Below are positions 7,933-17,017 of a stretch of DNA of 64,000 bases, in pieces. Source of the DNA: Actinomycetota bacterium. GTDB taxonomy: Bacteria; Actinomycetota; Actinomycetes; S36-B12; UBA10799. The notes beneath the pieces were generated by a model. That model was not told the origin of the DNA. It ran no database searches and saw only the letters and a program-made list of their open reading frames with translations. The stretch covers positions 682,001-746,000 of the forward strand of contig JACJWR010000001.1 of assembly GCA_020637055.1 (NCBI GenBank), read 5' to 3'. The translations under genes were made by a program, and so were the position numbers. How positions within the stretch are numbered: the stretch's first letter is position 1; every line of letters begins with the position of its first letter.

Positions 7933-9090
7933 TCAGAGTTTCGCCACGACTGACGGCAGCGAACCGTCGGTGTAGTCGGGTTCGACGAACGTCAGGAGGG
8001 CGTCCGCCTCGTCGCTGGTGAGCACCGCGGCGATCTGCTCACCGGTGGTGCCCTGGCCATAGGGGCACGGGGTGCCGGCCGCCAACTCCTGGGCCTCCTC
8101 GGTGAGCATCCGCCGCGCGGCGGTCAACACCTTCTCCGGCGAAACGCCGGCGAGTGCAGTGGTGCCGTTGGCCACGCCCTCCCATCTTGGGGTGGAGTAG
8201 CGCATCACGATCACCGGCACGCCGAACCAGGCAGCCTCCTCCTGCAAGCCGCCGGAGTCGGTGACGATCAGGCGTGCGCGGGACAACGCCTGCAGCATCT
8301 CGTCGTAGGGAAGCGGCGGTCGCAGGACAACGCCCTCGGCGCCGGCGAGTTTCTCGTAGAGGTCGAACTTCTTCAGGTTGCCTTCGGTGCGTGGATGCAG
8401 CGGGAACGTCACCGGTCCGGCGAGGGCGGCCAGTTCGGTGATGATCTCCACGATGGCAGCCAGCCGCTCCGGGTCGTCCACGTTGGTCGCCCGGTGAGCA
8501 GTGACGACGGTGCCGCTGCGTTCCGCCAGCGGGGTGGGCGCGACCCCGGAGTGCAGCAGGGCATCGCAGGCCGTGTTGCCCACCACGAAGATGCGCTCGT
8601 CCGGAACACCTTCGGCGGCGAGGAATCCGGCAGCCATGGTGGTGGGGGCGAAGTGCACCGAGGATGCCGCAGCAGCGAACTTCCGGTTCGTCTCTTCCAG
8701 CGATTCCGGGTTGAGGCTGCGCAACCCGGCCTCCACGTGCACCACCGGGATGCCATTGCGGCGGGCGGCGTGCGCCACGATCGGGACCGTCGTGGTGTCG
8801 CCCTGGACCATCGCCACCGCCCCCTCACCGGCGCCGCCGAGGTGTTCCAGGGCCCTGGTGTAGAGCATTCCGGCCCGCTCGTCGTAGCTGCCATCGCCGA
8901 GATCCCAGGTGACATCCGGACGCAGGCCGGCTGCGGCGAAGGTGGCGTCGATCAGCGCCGGATCGGACTGCTGCCCGGTGGCGACGACCACGACGTCCGC
9001 CCCGGCATCGCGTAGGGCATGCACCACGGGCCCCATCTTGACCACCTCTGGGCGGGTCCCGGCGAAAACATGGAAGGTTCGATCGGTCAT
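7933..9090 (-). CDS. wecB: UDP-N-acetylglucosamine 2-epimerase
   Basis: The family motifs are present: FAGTRPEVVKMGPVVHAL near the N-terminus, VHVEAGLRS, and TDSGGLQEEAAWFGVPVIVMR (the UDP-binding region) near residue 290. The enzyme interconverts UDP-GlcNAc and UDP-ManNAc in the cytoplasm, giving precursors for surface polymers. The start at 9090 has a GGAGGT site just upstream; an in-frame ATG at 9123 is less likely. It follows the ATP-grasp gene by 66 bp on the same strand. A hydrolysing epimerase for nonulosonic acids cannot be excluded. Confidence 0.88.
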   Translation of the reverse strand: MTDRTFHVFAGTRPEVVKMGPVVHALRDAGADVVVVATGQQSDPALIDATFAAAGLRPDVTWDLGDGSYDERAGMLYTRALEHLGGAGEGAVAMVQGDTTTVPIVAHAARRNGIPVVHVEAGLRSLNPESLEETNRKFAAAASSVHFAPTTMAAGFLAAEGVPDERIFVVGNTACDALLHSGVAPTPLAERSGTVVTAHRATNVDDPERLAAIVEIITELAALAGPVTFPLHPRTEGNLKKFDLYEKLAGAEGVVLRPPLPYDEMLQALSRARLIVTDSGGLQEEAAWFGVPVIVMRYSTPRWEGVANGTTALAGVSPEKVLTAARRMLTEEAQELAAGTPCPYGQGTTGEQIAAVLTSDEADALLTFVEPDYTDGSLPSVVAKL

Positions 9091-9156
9091 GTGGACCTCC
9101 GGTTGCCCCGTCGTATCCGGCACGGCGGGGATGGCGAGCGATGGCTGGTCGGGACG

Positions 9157-10167
9157 TCAGACTCCGGGCACGTAGGGAACGAGCGGCGGGAGTTCGAGCG
9201 GATCCTCGTGGGTGAAGGATTCGGCCCAGTAGCGGGTCATCACCGTTCCCGGCTCGTAGGTGAGCGCCGCACGGTCGATCGGCTGGCCGTAGACCGCGTT
9301 GACGTACTGGCCCACCAGGTCCGCACCCGATCCCAGGGACAGTGCCAGTGCACCCGAGAAACGCGGGTTGACCTCCATGAACGTGAGCTCGCCGCCATCG
9401 CCGATGAATCCTTGGACGTTGGCCGGGCCGGTGTGCCCGAGGCACCCGAGGAAGGACTCGACCGCCTCGTGGATGCCGGGGGCGGCGAACGTCACGCCGG
9501 TGGTGCTGATGCCCGATTTGGTCTCCACCCGGAAGCGGGGCACCCCGCCGGCGAGTGAGCCGTCGCGATCGACGAGGGCGTCGAAGGTGAACTCCCGGCC
9601 GGAGATCCGGGTCTGCAGGATCGGCTCCGGCACTCGGGGCCACACCTCACGCACCACGTCGGCATCGTCGGTGGAGTAGATGTCCCGCGAGCCGCGCCCG
9701 AACCTCGGTTTCACGATCCATGGCCCTGGAACGCGCGCCAGTGCATCTTCGACCGGGCCCCAGGCGCTTCGCGGCACAGGTTGGCCGGCGCCTTCGGTGA
9801 CCTCGGCGAACCGGGCCTTGTCCAAACAGGCATCCACTGCCGCCTTCGGTGGGAACCAGGTGGCGATTCCATGCTCACCGAAACGCGGTTCCGACTCCGG
9901 CGCGGTCAGCACCGACATGCCTTCGGTCATGGTGCTGATGAGCCCGTTGACGTCGTGCCGACCGGCGGTTTCGATGAGCGCGGTGACGTAGTCCGGATCG
10001 GTGTAGGGCGGCACGGTCTCGGCGTCGTCGGCCAGTTGCAGCCCGGCGCCGTAGCGGTTGACATCCGTGGCCAGCACCCAGACCCCGAGCTGCCGTAGGG
10101 TCCTCACCACGGTTACGCCGGCGGGTCCGCCGGCTCCGGTCACCAAGATCCTGCGTTCGTCGGTCAT
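9157..10167 (-). CDS. ATP-grasp ligase, carbamoyl-phosphate-synthase/PylC-like
   Basis: It begins with a nucleotide-binding fold, ILVTGAGGPAGVTVVRTLRQ. It then has an ATP-grasp body with WIVKPRFGRGSRDIY (ATP-binding Lys) and FMEVNPRFSGAL (metal-binding Glu and Asn). These enzymes join a carboxylate to an amine or similar nucleophile through an acyl phosphate. The pairing with an epimerase, HAD and glycosyltransferase suggests modification of a sugar or attachment of an amino acid to a glycan. That is inference from context; no substrate can be read from the sequence. Confidence 0.82.
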   Translation of the reverse strand: MTDERRILVTGAGGPAGVTVVRTLRQLGVWVLATDVNRYGAGLQLADDAETVPPYTDPDYVTALIETAGRHDVNGLISTMTEGMSVLTAPESEPRFGEHGIATWFPPKAAVDACLDKARFAEVTEGAGQPVPRSAWGPVEDALARVPGPWIVKPRFGRGSRDIYSTDDADVVREVWPRVPEPILQTRISGREFTFDALVDRDGSLAGGVPRFRVETKSGISTTGVTFAAPGIHEAVESFLGCLGHTGPANVQGFIGDGGELTFMEVNPRFSGALALSLGSGADLVGQYVNAVYGQPIDRAALTYEPGTVMTRYWAESFTHEDPLELPPLVPYVPGV

Positions 10168-10224
10168 ACCCACCCGTCCCAGAGTCGCGGCACGCCGCTC
10201 GGGCACGGCGTTCGGAGTGCCAGC

Positions 10225-10611
10225 CTAGCCGTCCTCGGTCGTGGGCGTTCCGCCCTCCTGCAGGGACCCGGAGTGCCAAGCGGCGCCCCACCTGCGCAGC
10301 GAAGTGATCTGCGGGCGCGAAGGCGGCTCCCAGGCGCGTGCCCGGACCGCATCGGCCAGGGTGTCGAGCACCTCGGGATCGCGCTCCCGCTCGCTGAGCG
10401 CAAGCAGATCCGCAGCGCTGCGATGCAGTCCGTAGCGGATCCAACCGAGGATCGCCTGTTGCCGGATGTCGGGGTCCGCGTCGTGCAGGCGCGCACGGAA
10501 CCACACCGCCGTGCGGTGACGCTGGAACTGCCGCCACACCACCGCCCCGATCAGGGTGACGACGGCGACCAGGAACAGCACCAACTGGACGCCGGCCAAG
10601 ATCCCGGTCAT
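10225..10611 (-). CDS. Small membrane-anchored hypothetical protein with HEAT-like helices
   Basis: 128 residues: one N-terminal transmembrane helix (about residues 4-25), a basic stretch, then short helices with the rhythm DADPDIRQQAILGWIRYG and DPEVLDTLADAVRAR, which looks like HEAT-type repeats. The tail is unstructured. It sits between the processive glycosyltransferase (50 bp upstream) and the ATP-grasp gene on one strand, so it may be a partner of the synthase. I do not recognise a named family. Confidence 0.65.
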   Translation of the reverse strand: MTGILAGVQLVLFLVAVVTLIGAVVWRQFQRHRTAVWFRARLHDADPDIRQQAILGWIRYGLHRSAADLLALSERERDPEVLDTLADAVRARAWEPPSRPQITSLRRWGAAWHSGSLQEGGTPTTEDG

Positions 10612-10661
10612 GGCCCGGCCTCCCCCGGGAACCGGGTGCCGGGACTCGCCACCCCGATCAT

Positions 10662-11981
10662 CTACGGCCCCTTCCGGGCGGTCTTGACCCAGGTGTATGG
10701 CTTGCTGCGCACGCCGTTGTACCAACTGCGCGAACAGGTGAACACGTAGGCGATCACCACCGGAATGAGTAGGAACATCAACCACACATGTTTTGGGCTG
10801 GCGTCCTTGGTCATCAAGAGCGACGACCCGATCTGCAGGAAGGGGCCCAGCAGAAACAGCGGGAAAAGCACCAGCACCCACGATCCCAGCGAGGCACCCA
10901 AACCGAGCAGGAGCAGTGGAATCAGCATCAGCGACATGAACGATGCCACCGGCACGTGATAGAGCCACAGGAACATCAGGGTCTCCACCTTCTCCAACGG
11001 GGAGAGGGTATTGGCCCTGGTCACCGCACGACCGTAGTCGCGCCAGCATTGGTGGTGGCCGAACGACCACCGGTACCGCTGCTTGCGGTACTGCGCCAGA
11101 GTGGGCACGGCCTCCTCGTAGTCCAGCGCCGTCGGATCGAAACGGATCCGGTAGCCGGCCAGAAGCAGGCGGAGCGTGAGGTCGGTGTCCTCGGTCACCG
11201 AGTGCTCGTTGTACCCGCCCACGTAGTTGAGGGCGGAGACGCGCACCGCGCAGTTGGCGCCGCCGTAGGCGGGCAGACCGTAGACGGCTTGCCGGCCGAA
11301 TTCGTCGCACAGGTAGCCGGACAGGTACTCCAGCCACACGAGTCGTGAGATCAGCGAATCGTCGCGGTTCTTGATCACGCAGCGGCCCATCACCGCCCCG
11401 GTCTGGTCGTCCTCGAAGTGCCGAGCGATCCGCAGCAGGGTGTCCGGATCCGGTTCATGGTCGGCATCGAAGATCACCAGGATTTCGCCGGTGCACAGAT
11501 CCCAGGCGTCGTTCAAAGCGCCGGACTTGCCCCCGGTCGATCCCGGCGGTCGGTGCAGGATCCGCAGCCGGGGTTCTTCGGCGGCCCTGGCGTCGAGGAT
11601 CTCGCCGGTCCGATCGTCTGAGTTGTCATCCACGATCACCACCTGGAGCCGGTCGGCCGGATACTCCAGGTCGAGCAACCGGTCGACCAGGGTGTCCACC
11701 ACCAGTTCCTCGTTCTTGCAGGCAACGATCACCGACAGCGGCGGCCGGAACGACAGGTCGGCCGGGGAATCGAGGGTCGCCCTTCCCCAGAGTCCGGCGG
11801 AGACCCCGAAAGCCACATGCCGGATGAGATAGAGCAGGAACAGCGCGCTGAGGAATGCCGAAATCACGAACACGAATCCGGACGACCCGAGTAACGTCAG
11901 CAACGCGACTGCGCCGGCCACCATGGCGACGATCAACCAGGTGCCGGTCTCACGTGGCGGCTCGGCCGCCGCACTGTCCAC
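10662..11981 (-). CDS. Processive family 2 glycosyltransferase (cellulose/hyaluronan synthase-like)
   Basis: Two N-terminal membrane helices, a GT-A domain and about four C-terminal helices. Catalytic motifs are in order: VIVDDNSDD, FDADHEPD (DxD), VTEDTDLT (base) and QYRKQRYRW, the QxxRW-type motif of synthases that polymerise and extrude sugar chains. The length of 439 residues fits a compact synthase without a PilZ domain. The GTG at 11981 leaves only 33 bp to the divergent neighbour. The polymer made is unknown; the UDP-GlcNAc epimerase and deacetylase genes nearby suggest an amino-sugar polymer. Confidence 0.87.
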   Translation of the reverse strand: MDSAAAEPPRETGTWLIVAMVAGAVALLTLLGSSGFVFVISAFLSALFLLYLIRHVAFGVSAGLWGRATLDSPADLSFRPPLSVIVACKNEELVVDTLVDRLLDLEYPADRLQVVIVDDNSDDRTGEILDARAAEEPRLRILHRPPGSTGGKSGALNDAWDLCTGEILVIFDADHEPDPDTLLRIARHFEDDQTGAVMGRCVIKNRDDSLISRLVWLEYLSGYLCDEFGRQAVYGLPAYGGANCAVRVSALNYVGGYNEHSVTEDTDLTLRLLLAGYRIRFDPTALDYEEAVPTLAQYRKQRYRWSFGHHQCWRDYGRAVTRANTLSPLEKVETLMFLWLYHVPVASFMSLMLIPLLLLGLGASLGSWVLVLFPLFLLGPFLQIGSSLLMTKDASPKHVWLMFLLIPVVIAYVFTCSRSWYNGVRSKPYTWVKTARKGP

Positions 11982-12014
11982 CCAGCGAATAGTAGACCCA
12001 CGGAGGTAGGTCAG

Positions 12015-12599
12015 GTGCCGGAATCGGTCGACTCTGCGCGGCCGCGAGGACGTCCGCGCAGGCTGCAGTCACCGCGACAACCGCCACTGCCCGCGTGGCC
12101 GGTGTGGTGGCGGACCGTTGCCCTGTTCGCATTCGTGATCGCCCTCTACAACATCTCGGGCTTCTACCTCGAGCCCTGGCTGGAGCGCACGCTGCTGGTG
12201 TTCTGCGATACCGAGAGTGCGACCACCTGTTCGCCGTTCAGTGGTGGATTCTTCGTCGGGGGTCGGGAAATCGACATCGAGTTGTACTGGCTACCGGGGA
12301 TCTGGAGTCTGATCGGACTGGTCATCTTCGTGTTCCCGGGTCCGGTGGGGCGCCGGGCCGCTGCCGCCGGTGCCGCATTCGCCGCCACCGCAGTGCTCTG
12401 GTACGTGCAGGTCACCACCAGTATCGTGCTTGTTTCGAACGGGATCGGCTGGGCGGCGAACTTGTCGGCCGGACCGGTGGCCGTGGTGGTGGCGTTCCTC
12501 TCGTTCGTCGCCGGATTCGTGATCCTGCTCTCCGTCATGCTGGCTGGCAACGCCGCCGAGGAGGCCGCTCGACCGGCGGGTGGCTCAACCGACCAGTGA
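12015..12599 (+). CDS. Hypothetical four-helix membrane protein
   Basis: 194 residues with a basic, proline-rich N-terminus and about four hydrophobic helices. The region between helices 1 and 2 has two cysteines (VFCDTESATTCSPF) that could form a disulphide outside the cell. The GTG start has a GGAGGTAGG site. It is divergent from the glycosyltransferase and overlaps the next opposite-strand gene by 15 bp at the 3' ends. No family recognised. Confidence 0.65.
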   Translation: MPESVDSARPRGRPRRLQSPRQPPLPAWPVWWRTVALFAFVIALYNISGFYLEPWLERTLLVFCDTESATTCSPFSGGFFVGGREIDIELYWLPGIWSLIGLVIFVFPGPVGRRAAAAGAAFAATAVLWYVQVTTSIVLVSNGIGWAANLSAGPVAVVVAFLSFVAGFVILLSVMLAGNAAEEAARPAGGSTDQ

Positions 12600-12851
12600 C
12601 CCGTCGTCGGGGAACGTCGCGGTCCAAGCGTTGATGGCGGCGACCGCCGCAACAGCCAACACAAGAGTCGCCACGGGCAGCGGCCATGCCCACCAGCGAT
12701 AGCCCGCACGCTGCCGCGCCAACGCATGCCAGAGCAAGGCGACGGCAGCGACGTTGAGCACGATGACCAACCAAGGACTCAGCAGCGAGATGTCGCCGAG
12801 CCAGGCCAGGAAGCGCTCGTTCAAGGCTCCCTTGAACTCCGGACCGGTCAC
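12585..12851 (-). CDS. Hypothetical small membrane protein
   Basis: About 88 residues from a GTG at 12851, which follows a GCGGGG stretch; an upstream in-frame ATG (12911) is the alternative start. Two hydrophobic helices (VIVLNVAAVALLWHAL, then LPVATLVLAVAAVAAI) are separated by a basic turn. The C-terminus overlaps the end of the convergent membrane-protein gene. Codon use fits a real gene, but I do not recognise a family. Confidence 0.5.
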   Translation of the reverse strand: MTGPEFKGALNERFLAWLGDISLLSPWLVIVLNVAAVALLWHALARQRAGYRWWAWPLPVATLVLAVAAVAAINAWTATFPDDGSLVG

Positions 12852-13004
12852 CCCGCCATCTTTGCAGCCGGACCCGTTGGAGCCGCCCCGTTCGCAGTGG
12901 ATAATTGCCAAGAAGGCTGCGCCACCGAGGTGACCTTCACTACTGTGGCGCAGAACCCAGCGGAGGGGAAGCCGCTGGGTACGACGAAGAAGAAGGCAGT
13001 GCGC

Positions 13005-13211
13005 ATGGCAGACGAGACCGACGAAGCCTTGCCCCAGGTCAGGTTCCTGACGGTGGCCGAGGTGGCGTCAATCATGCGGGTGTCGAAGATGACGGTGTAC
13101 CGACTCGTGCACAGCGGCGAGCTGCCGGCCGTGCGGGTCGGGCGCTCCTTCCGGGTGCCCGAACGTGCCGTGCACGACTTCCTGCGGCGATCCTTCAACG
13201 CGGCGGGCTAG
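13005..13211 (+). CDS. MerR-type helix-turn-helix protein, BldC/excisionase-like
   Basis: A 68-residue protein with the winged-helix signature FLTVAEVASIMRVSKMTVYR followed by LPAVRVGRSFRVPERAV. This matches the BldC-like DNA-binding proteins found in nearly all actinobacteria, which bind direct repeats near developmental promoters in Streptomyces. The ATG at 13005 was chosen because an AAGG site precedes it and homologues start near here. From memory it corresponds to Rv0500A in the conserved block. Confidence 0.9.
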   Translation: MADETDEALPQVRFLTVAEVASIMRVSKMTVYRLVHSGELPAVRVGRSFRVPERAVHDFLRRSFNAAG

Positions 13212-13373
13212 GGCGGGTCAGACTCTGCGGACTCAGCGCACCGCACGGCGGGGGTCACGCCCATCGGTGCGGTCGACGCCGTACTCTTGGCGCAAGGCTG
13301 AGTGCCACCTCACGCCCAACAGTCACACTCAGGCAGCGCCCAGGCGTCGCTGCCGATATCGAAGGGACGCCCA

Positions 13374-13472
13374 GTGGGTTCGGTAGTGAAGAAGCGTCGC
13401 AAGCGGATGGCGAAGAAGAAGCACCGCAAGTTGCTCCGCAAGACGCGGGTTCAGCGCCGCAACAAGAAGTAG
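13374..13472 (+). CDS. 30S ribosomal protein bS22 (AURKAIP1/COX24 domain), 32 aa
   Basis: GTG start, GAAGGGA site seven bases upstream, and a frame of only 33 codons. The product is almost all Lys and Arg: MGSVVKKRRKRMAKKKHRKL, then LRKTRVQRRNKK. It closely matches the tiny bS22 protein seen in mycobacterial 30S subunits and the AURKAIP1/COX24 C-terminal domain. It binds rRNA. It lies between the BldC-like regulator and the epimerase gene as in mycobacteria, which supports the call. Confidence 0.93.
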   Translation: MGSVVKKRRKRMAKKKHRKLLRKTRVQRRNKK

Positions 13473-13538
13473 TCCTCAGGCTGGTCGTCGACACCCTTGC
13501 CGCCGACCGGCGGGCGAGGGGGAAGGAAAAGAGCTCCA

Positions 13539-14570
13539 GTGGCAAAGGTTGTGCTCGTCACCGGTGTCTCCCGACACCTGGGCGGTCGAATGGCGCGGGT
13601 GCTCACCGCCGAACCCGGGATCGATCGGGTCATCGGGGTGGATGTGATCCCGCCGCGGGGTGACATCGGCGGCGCGGAGTTCGTGCGTGCCGACATCCGA
13701 AATCCGATCATCTCCAAGGTGATCCGGGCCGCCAGTGTGGACACCGTGGTCCACATGGGGGTCATCGCGACGCCGGTTCAGGCGGGCGGTCGGATGTCGA
13801 TGAAGGAGATCAACGTCATCGGCACCATGCAGTTGCTGGCTGCGTGTCAGAAGGCTCCGACGCTGGAGAAACTGGTCGTCAAATCGACCACCGCGGTGTA
13901 CGGCTCCGGCCCCAAGGACCCGGCCATGTTCACCGAGGAGATGCAGCCCAAGCACCCTCCGTCCTCCGGTTGGGCGAAGGACTCGGTGGAGGTCGAAGGC
14001 TACGTCCGAGGTTTCGCGCGCCGCCGCCCGGACGTGCAGGTGACCACGCTGAGGCTGGCCAACTTCTTCGGACCCACGGTCGACACCCCGATGACGTCGT
14101 ACTTCTCCCTGCCGGTCATCCCGACGGTGCTCGGATTCGACGCGCGGTTGCAGTTCGTCCATGAGGACGATGGTTTGGAGGCGCTGCGACGGGCCTGCGT
14201 GCAGGACCGGCCCGGGACGTTCAACATCGCTGCGGACGGGGTGCTGCTGCTCAGCCAGGCGGCGCGGCGGGCCGGCCGACCGCTGGCACCGATCCCGCTG
14301 CCGCTGGTGGGGTTGGTCGGGGCGGCGGTCCGCCGGGCCGGCCTGGCGGATTTCTCGCCCGAACAGGTCCGATTCCTGACCTACGGCCGCGGGGTGGACA
14401 CCACCCGGATGCGTGAGGTCTTCGGCTTCAGCCCTGCCCACACCACAGCCGAGACGTTCGACGAATTCGTCCGATCGCGGGAATCCACCCGGCTGATCCC
14501 GGCCGAACGCGTCGAGGCCGCCGAACGTCAACTAGTGTCCCTGCTCGGAGGTGGACGCGCCCATGCCTGA
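13539..14570 (+). CDS. NAD-dependent epimerase/dehydratase (extended SDR)
   Basis: Rossmann loop VVLVTGVSRHLGGRMARVL and an early YG-containing strand (TTAVYGSGP). However, the usual YxxxK is replaced by a GWAKDSVE region, where the Tyr is not obvious. Annotation as a sugar epimerase (GalE2-like) follows family custom, but the altered active site makes catalysis uncertain. GTG at 13539 with a GGAAGGA site. Its TGA lies inside the start region of the acyltransferase gene, suggesting coupled translation. Confidence 0.85.
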   Translation: MAKVVLVTGVSRHLGGRMARVLTAEPGIDRVIGVDVIPPRGDIGGAEFVRADIRNPIISKVIRAASVDTVVHMGVIATPVQAGGRMSMKEINVIGTMQLLAACQKAPTLEKLVVKSTTAVYGSGPKDPAMFTEEMQPKHPPSSGWAKDSVEVEGYVRGFARRRPDVQVTTLRLANFFGPTVDTPMTSYFSLPVIPTVLGFDARLQFVHEDDGLEALRRACVQDRPGTFNIAADGVLLLSQAARRAGRPLAPIPLPLVGLVGAAVRRAGLADFSPEQVRFLTYGRGVDTTRMREVFGFSPAHTTAETFDEFVRSRESTRLIPAERVEAAERQLVSLLGGGRAHA

Positions 14571-15516
14571 TGCCCGCGTGATTCCGTTCGACGACGGTGA
14601 ACGCAGCCGTCGACGCCCGCTCGGCAGCGTCGCCGACGAGGACGTCCTCGACATCTCCGAACTCACCCCCGAACCGGAGGGTTTGCGGGAACGCATCTCG
14701 GACTCGATCGGCTTCCTGCGGCGACGCATCACCGGGGAGTACCCGGTCGACGAGTTCGGCTTCGACCCCGAACTGCTCGACAAGGTTCTGATGGCGCCGC
14801 TGCGTCCGCTGTATTCGTCGTACTTCCGGGTCGAGACCCGTGGCTTGGAGAACGTGCCCGACGTCGGCGGTGCGCTGGTGGTGGCCAACCACTCCGGCAC
14901 GATCGCACTCGACGCGGTGATGACCCAGCTCGCGTTGTTGGATCATCACCCGGCGCACCGGCACCTACGCATGCTGGGTGCCAACCTGGTCTTCTCGATG
15001 CCGTTCGTCGGCGAACTGGCGCGCAAGGGCGGCCACACGCTGGCGTGCGCCCCGGACGCGGAACGACTGCTCTCGGAAGGCGAACTGGTCGGTGTCTGGC
15101 CGGAGGGTTTCAAAGGCATCGGCAAGCCCTACAGCGAACGCTACAAACTGCAGCGCTTCGGCCGCGGCGGATTCGTGGCGGCAGCTTTGCGCACCGGGGC
15201 GCCGATCATCCCGTGTGCCATCGTGGGCGCCGAGGAGACCTACCCGATCATCGGCAACGTGAAATTCCTGGCGCGCATGTTGGGCCTGCCGTATTTCCCG
15301 CTCACCCCGACGTTCCCGTGGCTCGGTCCGCTGGGCCTGGTCCCGATGCCCAGCAAGTGGATCATCGAGTTCGGTGAGCCGATCCCCACCGAGGAGTTCG
15401 GCGAGGGCGCCGCCGACGACCCCATGTTGGTGTTCAACCTCACCGACCAGGTGCGCGAAACCATTCAGCAGACCCTCTACCGCCTGCTCGTGCAACGACG
15501 GTCCGTATTCCGGTAG
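14563..15516 (+). CDS. 1-acylglycerol-3-phosphate acyltransferase-like protein
   Basis: A PlsC-fold protein: the catalytic His/Asp pair is in VANHSGTIALD (spaced by six residues, a variant that I believe is normal for this actinobacterial subgroup). The second block is WPEGFKGIGKPYSERY, equivalent to the EGT region. A 60-residue polar N-terminus precedes the domain. The ATG at 14563 has a GGAGGTG site; the GTG at 14551 lies inside that site and is unlikely as a start. Acts at the inner membrane face in phospholipid or triacylglycerol synthesis. Confidence 0.85.
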   Translation: MPDARVIPFDDGERSRRRPLGSVADEDVLDISELTPEPEGLRERISDSIGFLRRRITGEYPVDEFGFDPELLDKVLMAPLRPLYSSYFRVETRGLENVPDVGGALVVANHSGTIALDAVMTQLALLDHHPAHRHLRMLGANLVFSMPFVGELARKGGHTLACAPDAERLLSEGELVGVWPEGFKGIGKPYSERYKLQRFGRGGFVAAALRTGAPIIPCAIVGAEETYPIIGNVKFLARMLGLPYFPLTPTFPWLGPLGLVPMPSKWIIEFGEPIPTEEFGEGAADDPMLVFNLTDQVRETIQQTLYRLLVQRRSVFR

Positions 15517-15520
15517 CGCG

Positions 15521-17017
15521 ATGACTCCGAACCTCGCCAGCCTGGTCACCGAGGCCGCCACCCGCAGCCCGTCCGCTCCGGCGTTCATCAGCGCCGACCG
15601 CACGGTCACCTGGTCGGAGTTGGAACGGCTGGTGCGTGCGGTGGCCGGCGGGCTGGCCGCCCGCGGCCTCAACCGCGGGGATCGGGTCGCCCTGGTGATC
15701 TCCAACAGCATCGAATTCGTCTCCAGCTACTTCGGCGTGCTGCGCGCCGGTCTGATCGCCGTCCCGGTGAACACCACCTACACGCCGTATGAGACCGGCT
15801 ACCTGATCGAGCAGTCCGGGGCGGCACTGGTGCTCTGCGACCGGGTGCGGGAGGAGGCCGTGCAGGAGGCCGCCCACGACGTCCCGGTGATCGTGGTGGG
15901 AAGCGCCGCCTGGCGGTCGTTGACGATCGGCTCGACCCCGCCGCCGGATGTGGAGGTGGGGCCGGAAGACGTGGCCGTGTTGATGTTCACCTCGGGTACC
16001 TCCGGCCGGCCCAAGGGGGCGATGCTCACCCATCAGTCGCTGTTGGCCAACCTCGACCAGCTCTCGGCCGTCCCGGCGCCGCAGGTGATGCGGTCGGACG
16101 ACGTCGTGCTGGTCTTGCTGCCGCTCTTCCACATCTACGCCCTCAATGCGGTGTTGGGCATGCTCGCCCGCACCGGTGCGGCGGCGGTGTTGTCCGGCAG
16201 GTTCGATCCGCAGGAGGCGTTGCGTTTGGTTCGCCGCTGGGGCGTCACGGTGGTGGCCTCCGCGCCACCGGTCTACCAGGCCTGGTCCCGGGTGCCGGAG
16301 CTGTCGTCGGCGCTGGCCGACGTGCGGATGCTGGTGTCCGGCGCGGCTCCGCTCACCTCCGAGGTGTTCGAGGCGTTCACCGCCGCCGCCGGGCAACCGC
16401 TCTGGGAGGGATACGGCATGACCGAGGCGAGCCCCGTGATCGCCTCGACCGTCGTGAGTGGCCAGGCCCGTGCGGGTTCGGTGGGTCGACCGCTTCCCGG
16501 CGTCCAGATCCGGCTGTGCGACGAACTCGGACACGAGGTTGAGGACGGCGATCTCGGCGAGATCTGGGTCAAGGGAGAGAACCTGTTCGTCGGCTACTGG
16601 CCGGACGGCGCGGACGGGCCGGACGAGGAGGGCTGGTGGCCGACCGGCGATCTCGGCTTCCTCGACCCGGACGGCCAACTTCGGCTGGTGGATCGTCGCA
16701 ACGACCTCATCATCGTCAGCGGGTTCAACGTGTATCCGCGCGAAGTCGAAGAGGTGCTCGTCAAGGTGCCCGGGATCCGGGAGGTCGCGGTGATGGGGGA
16801 GCCGCACGAGTCCACCGGGGAGACGGTGAAGGCCCTCGTGGTGGTGCGCCCCGATGCCGACCTCGACGCCGACGCGGTGCGGAGTGCGGCTCGGGAGAAG
16901 TTGGCCCGGTTCAAGTGCCCGACGATCGTCGAATTCGTTCCGGCACTGCCCCACTCGGGCACGGGCAAGGTGTCCAAAGGGGCGCTTCGGGAACGCATCG
17001 AGGGGGTGCGCGAATGA
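15521..17017 (+). CDS. Long-chain acyl-CoA ligase (AMP-forming)
   Basis: Adenylation motifs: FTSGTSGRPKGAMLTH (ATP-binding P-loop-like), GYGMTEASPV, PTGDLGFLD and the final Lys in GTGKVSKGALRE. 498 residues, normal for the family. It activates a fatty acid to acyl-AMP and then acyl-CoA. It lies between the acyltransferase (5 bp upstream) and the glutaredoxin-like gene (ATGA overlap), so it may feed acyl groups to the acyltransferase. In mycobacteria, as I recall, other genes occupy this place. Confidence 0.9.
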   Translation: MTPNLASLVTEAATRSPSAPAFISADRTVTWSELERLVRAVAGGLAARGLNRGDRVALVISNSIEFVSSYFGVLRAGLIAVPVNTTYTPYETGYLIEQSGAALVLCDRVREEAVQEAAHDVPVIVVGSAAWRSLTIGSTPPPDVEVGPEDVAVLMFTSGTSGRPKGAMLTHQSLLANLDQLSAVPAPQVMRSDDVVLVLLPLFHIYALNAVLGMLARTGAAAVLSGRFDPQEALRLVRRWGVTVVASAPPVYQAWSRVPELSSALADVRMLVSGAAPLTSEVFEAFTAAAGQPLWEGYGMTEASPVIASTVVSGQARAGSVGRPLPGVQIRLCDELGHEVEDGDLGEIWVKGENLFVGYWPDGADGPDEEGWWPTGDLGFLDPDGQLRLVDRRNDLIIVSGFNVYPREVEEVLVKVPGIREVAVMGEPHESTGETVKALVVVRPDADLDADAVRSAAREKLARFKCPTIVEFVPALPHSGTGKVSKGALRERIEGVRE

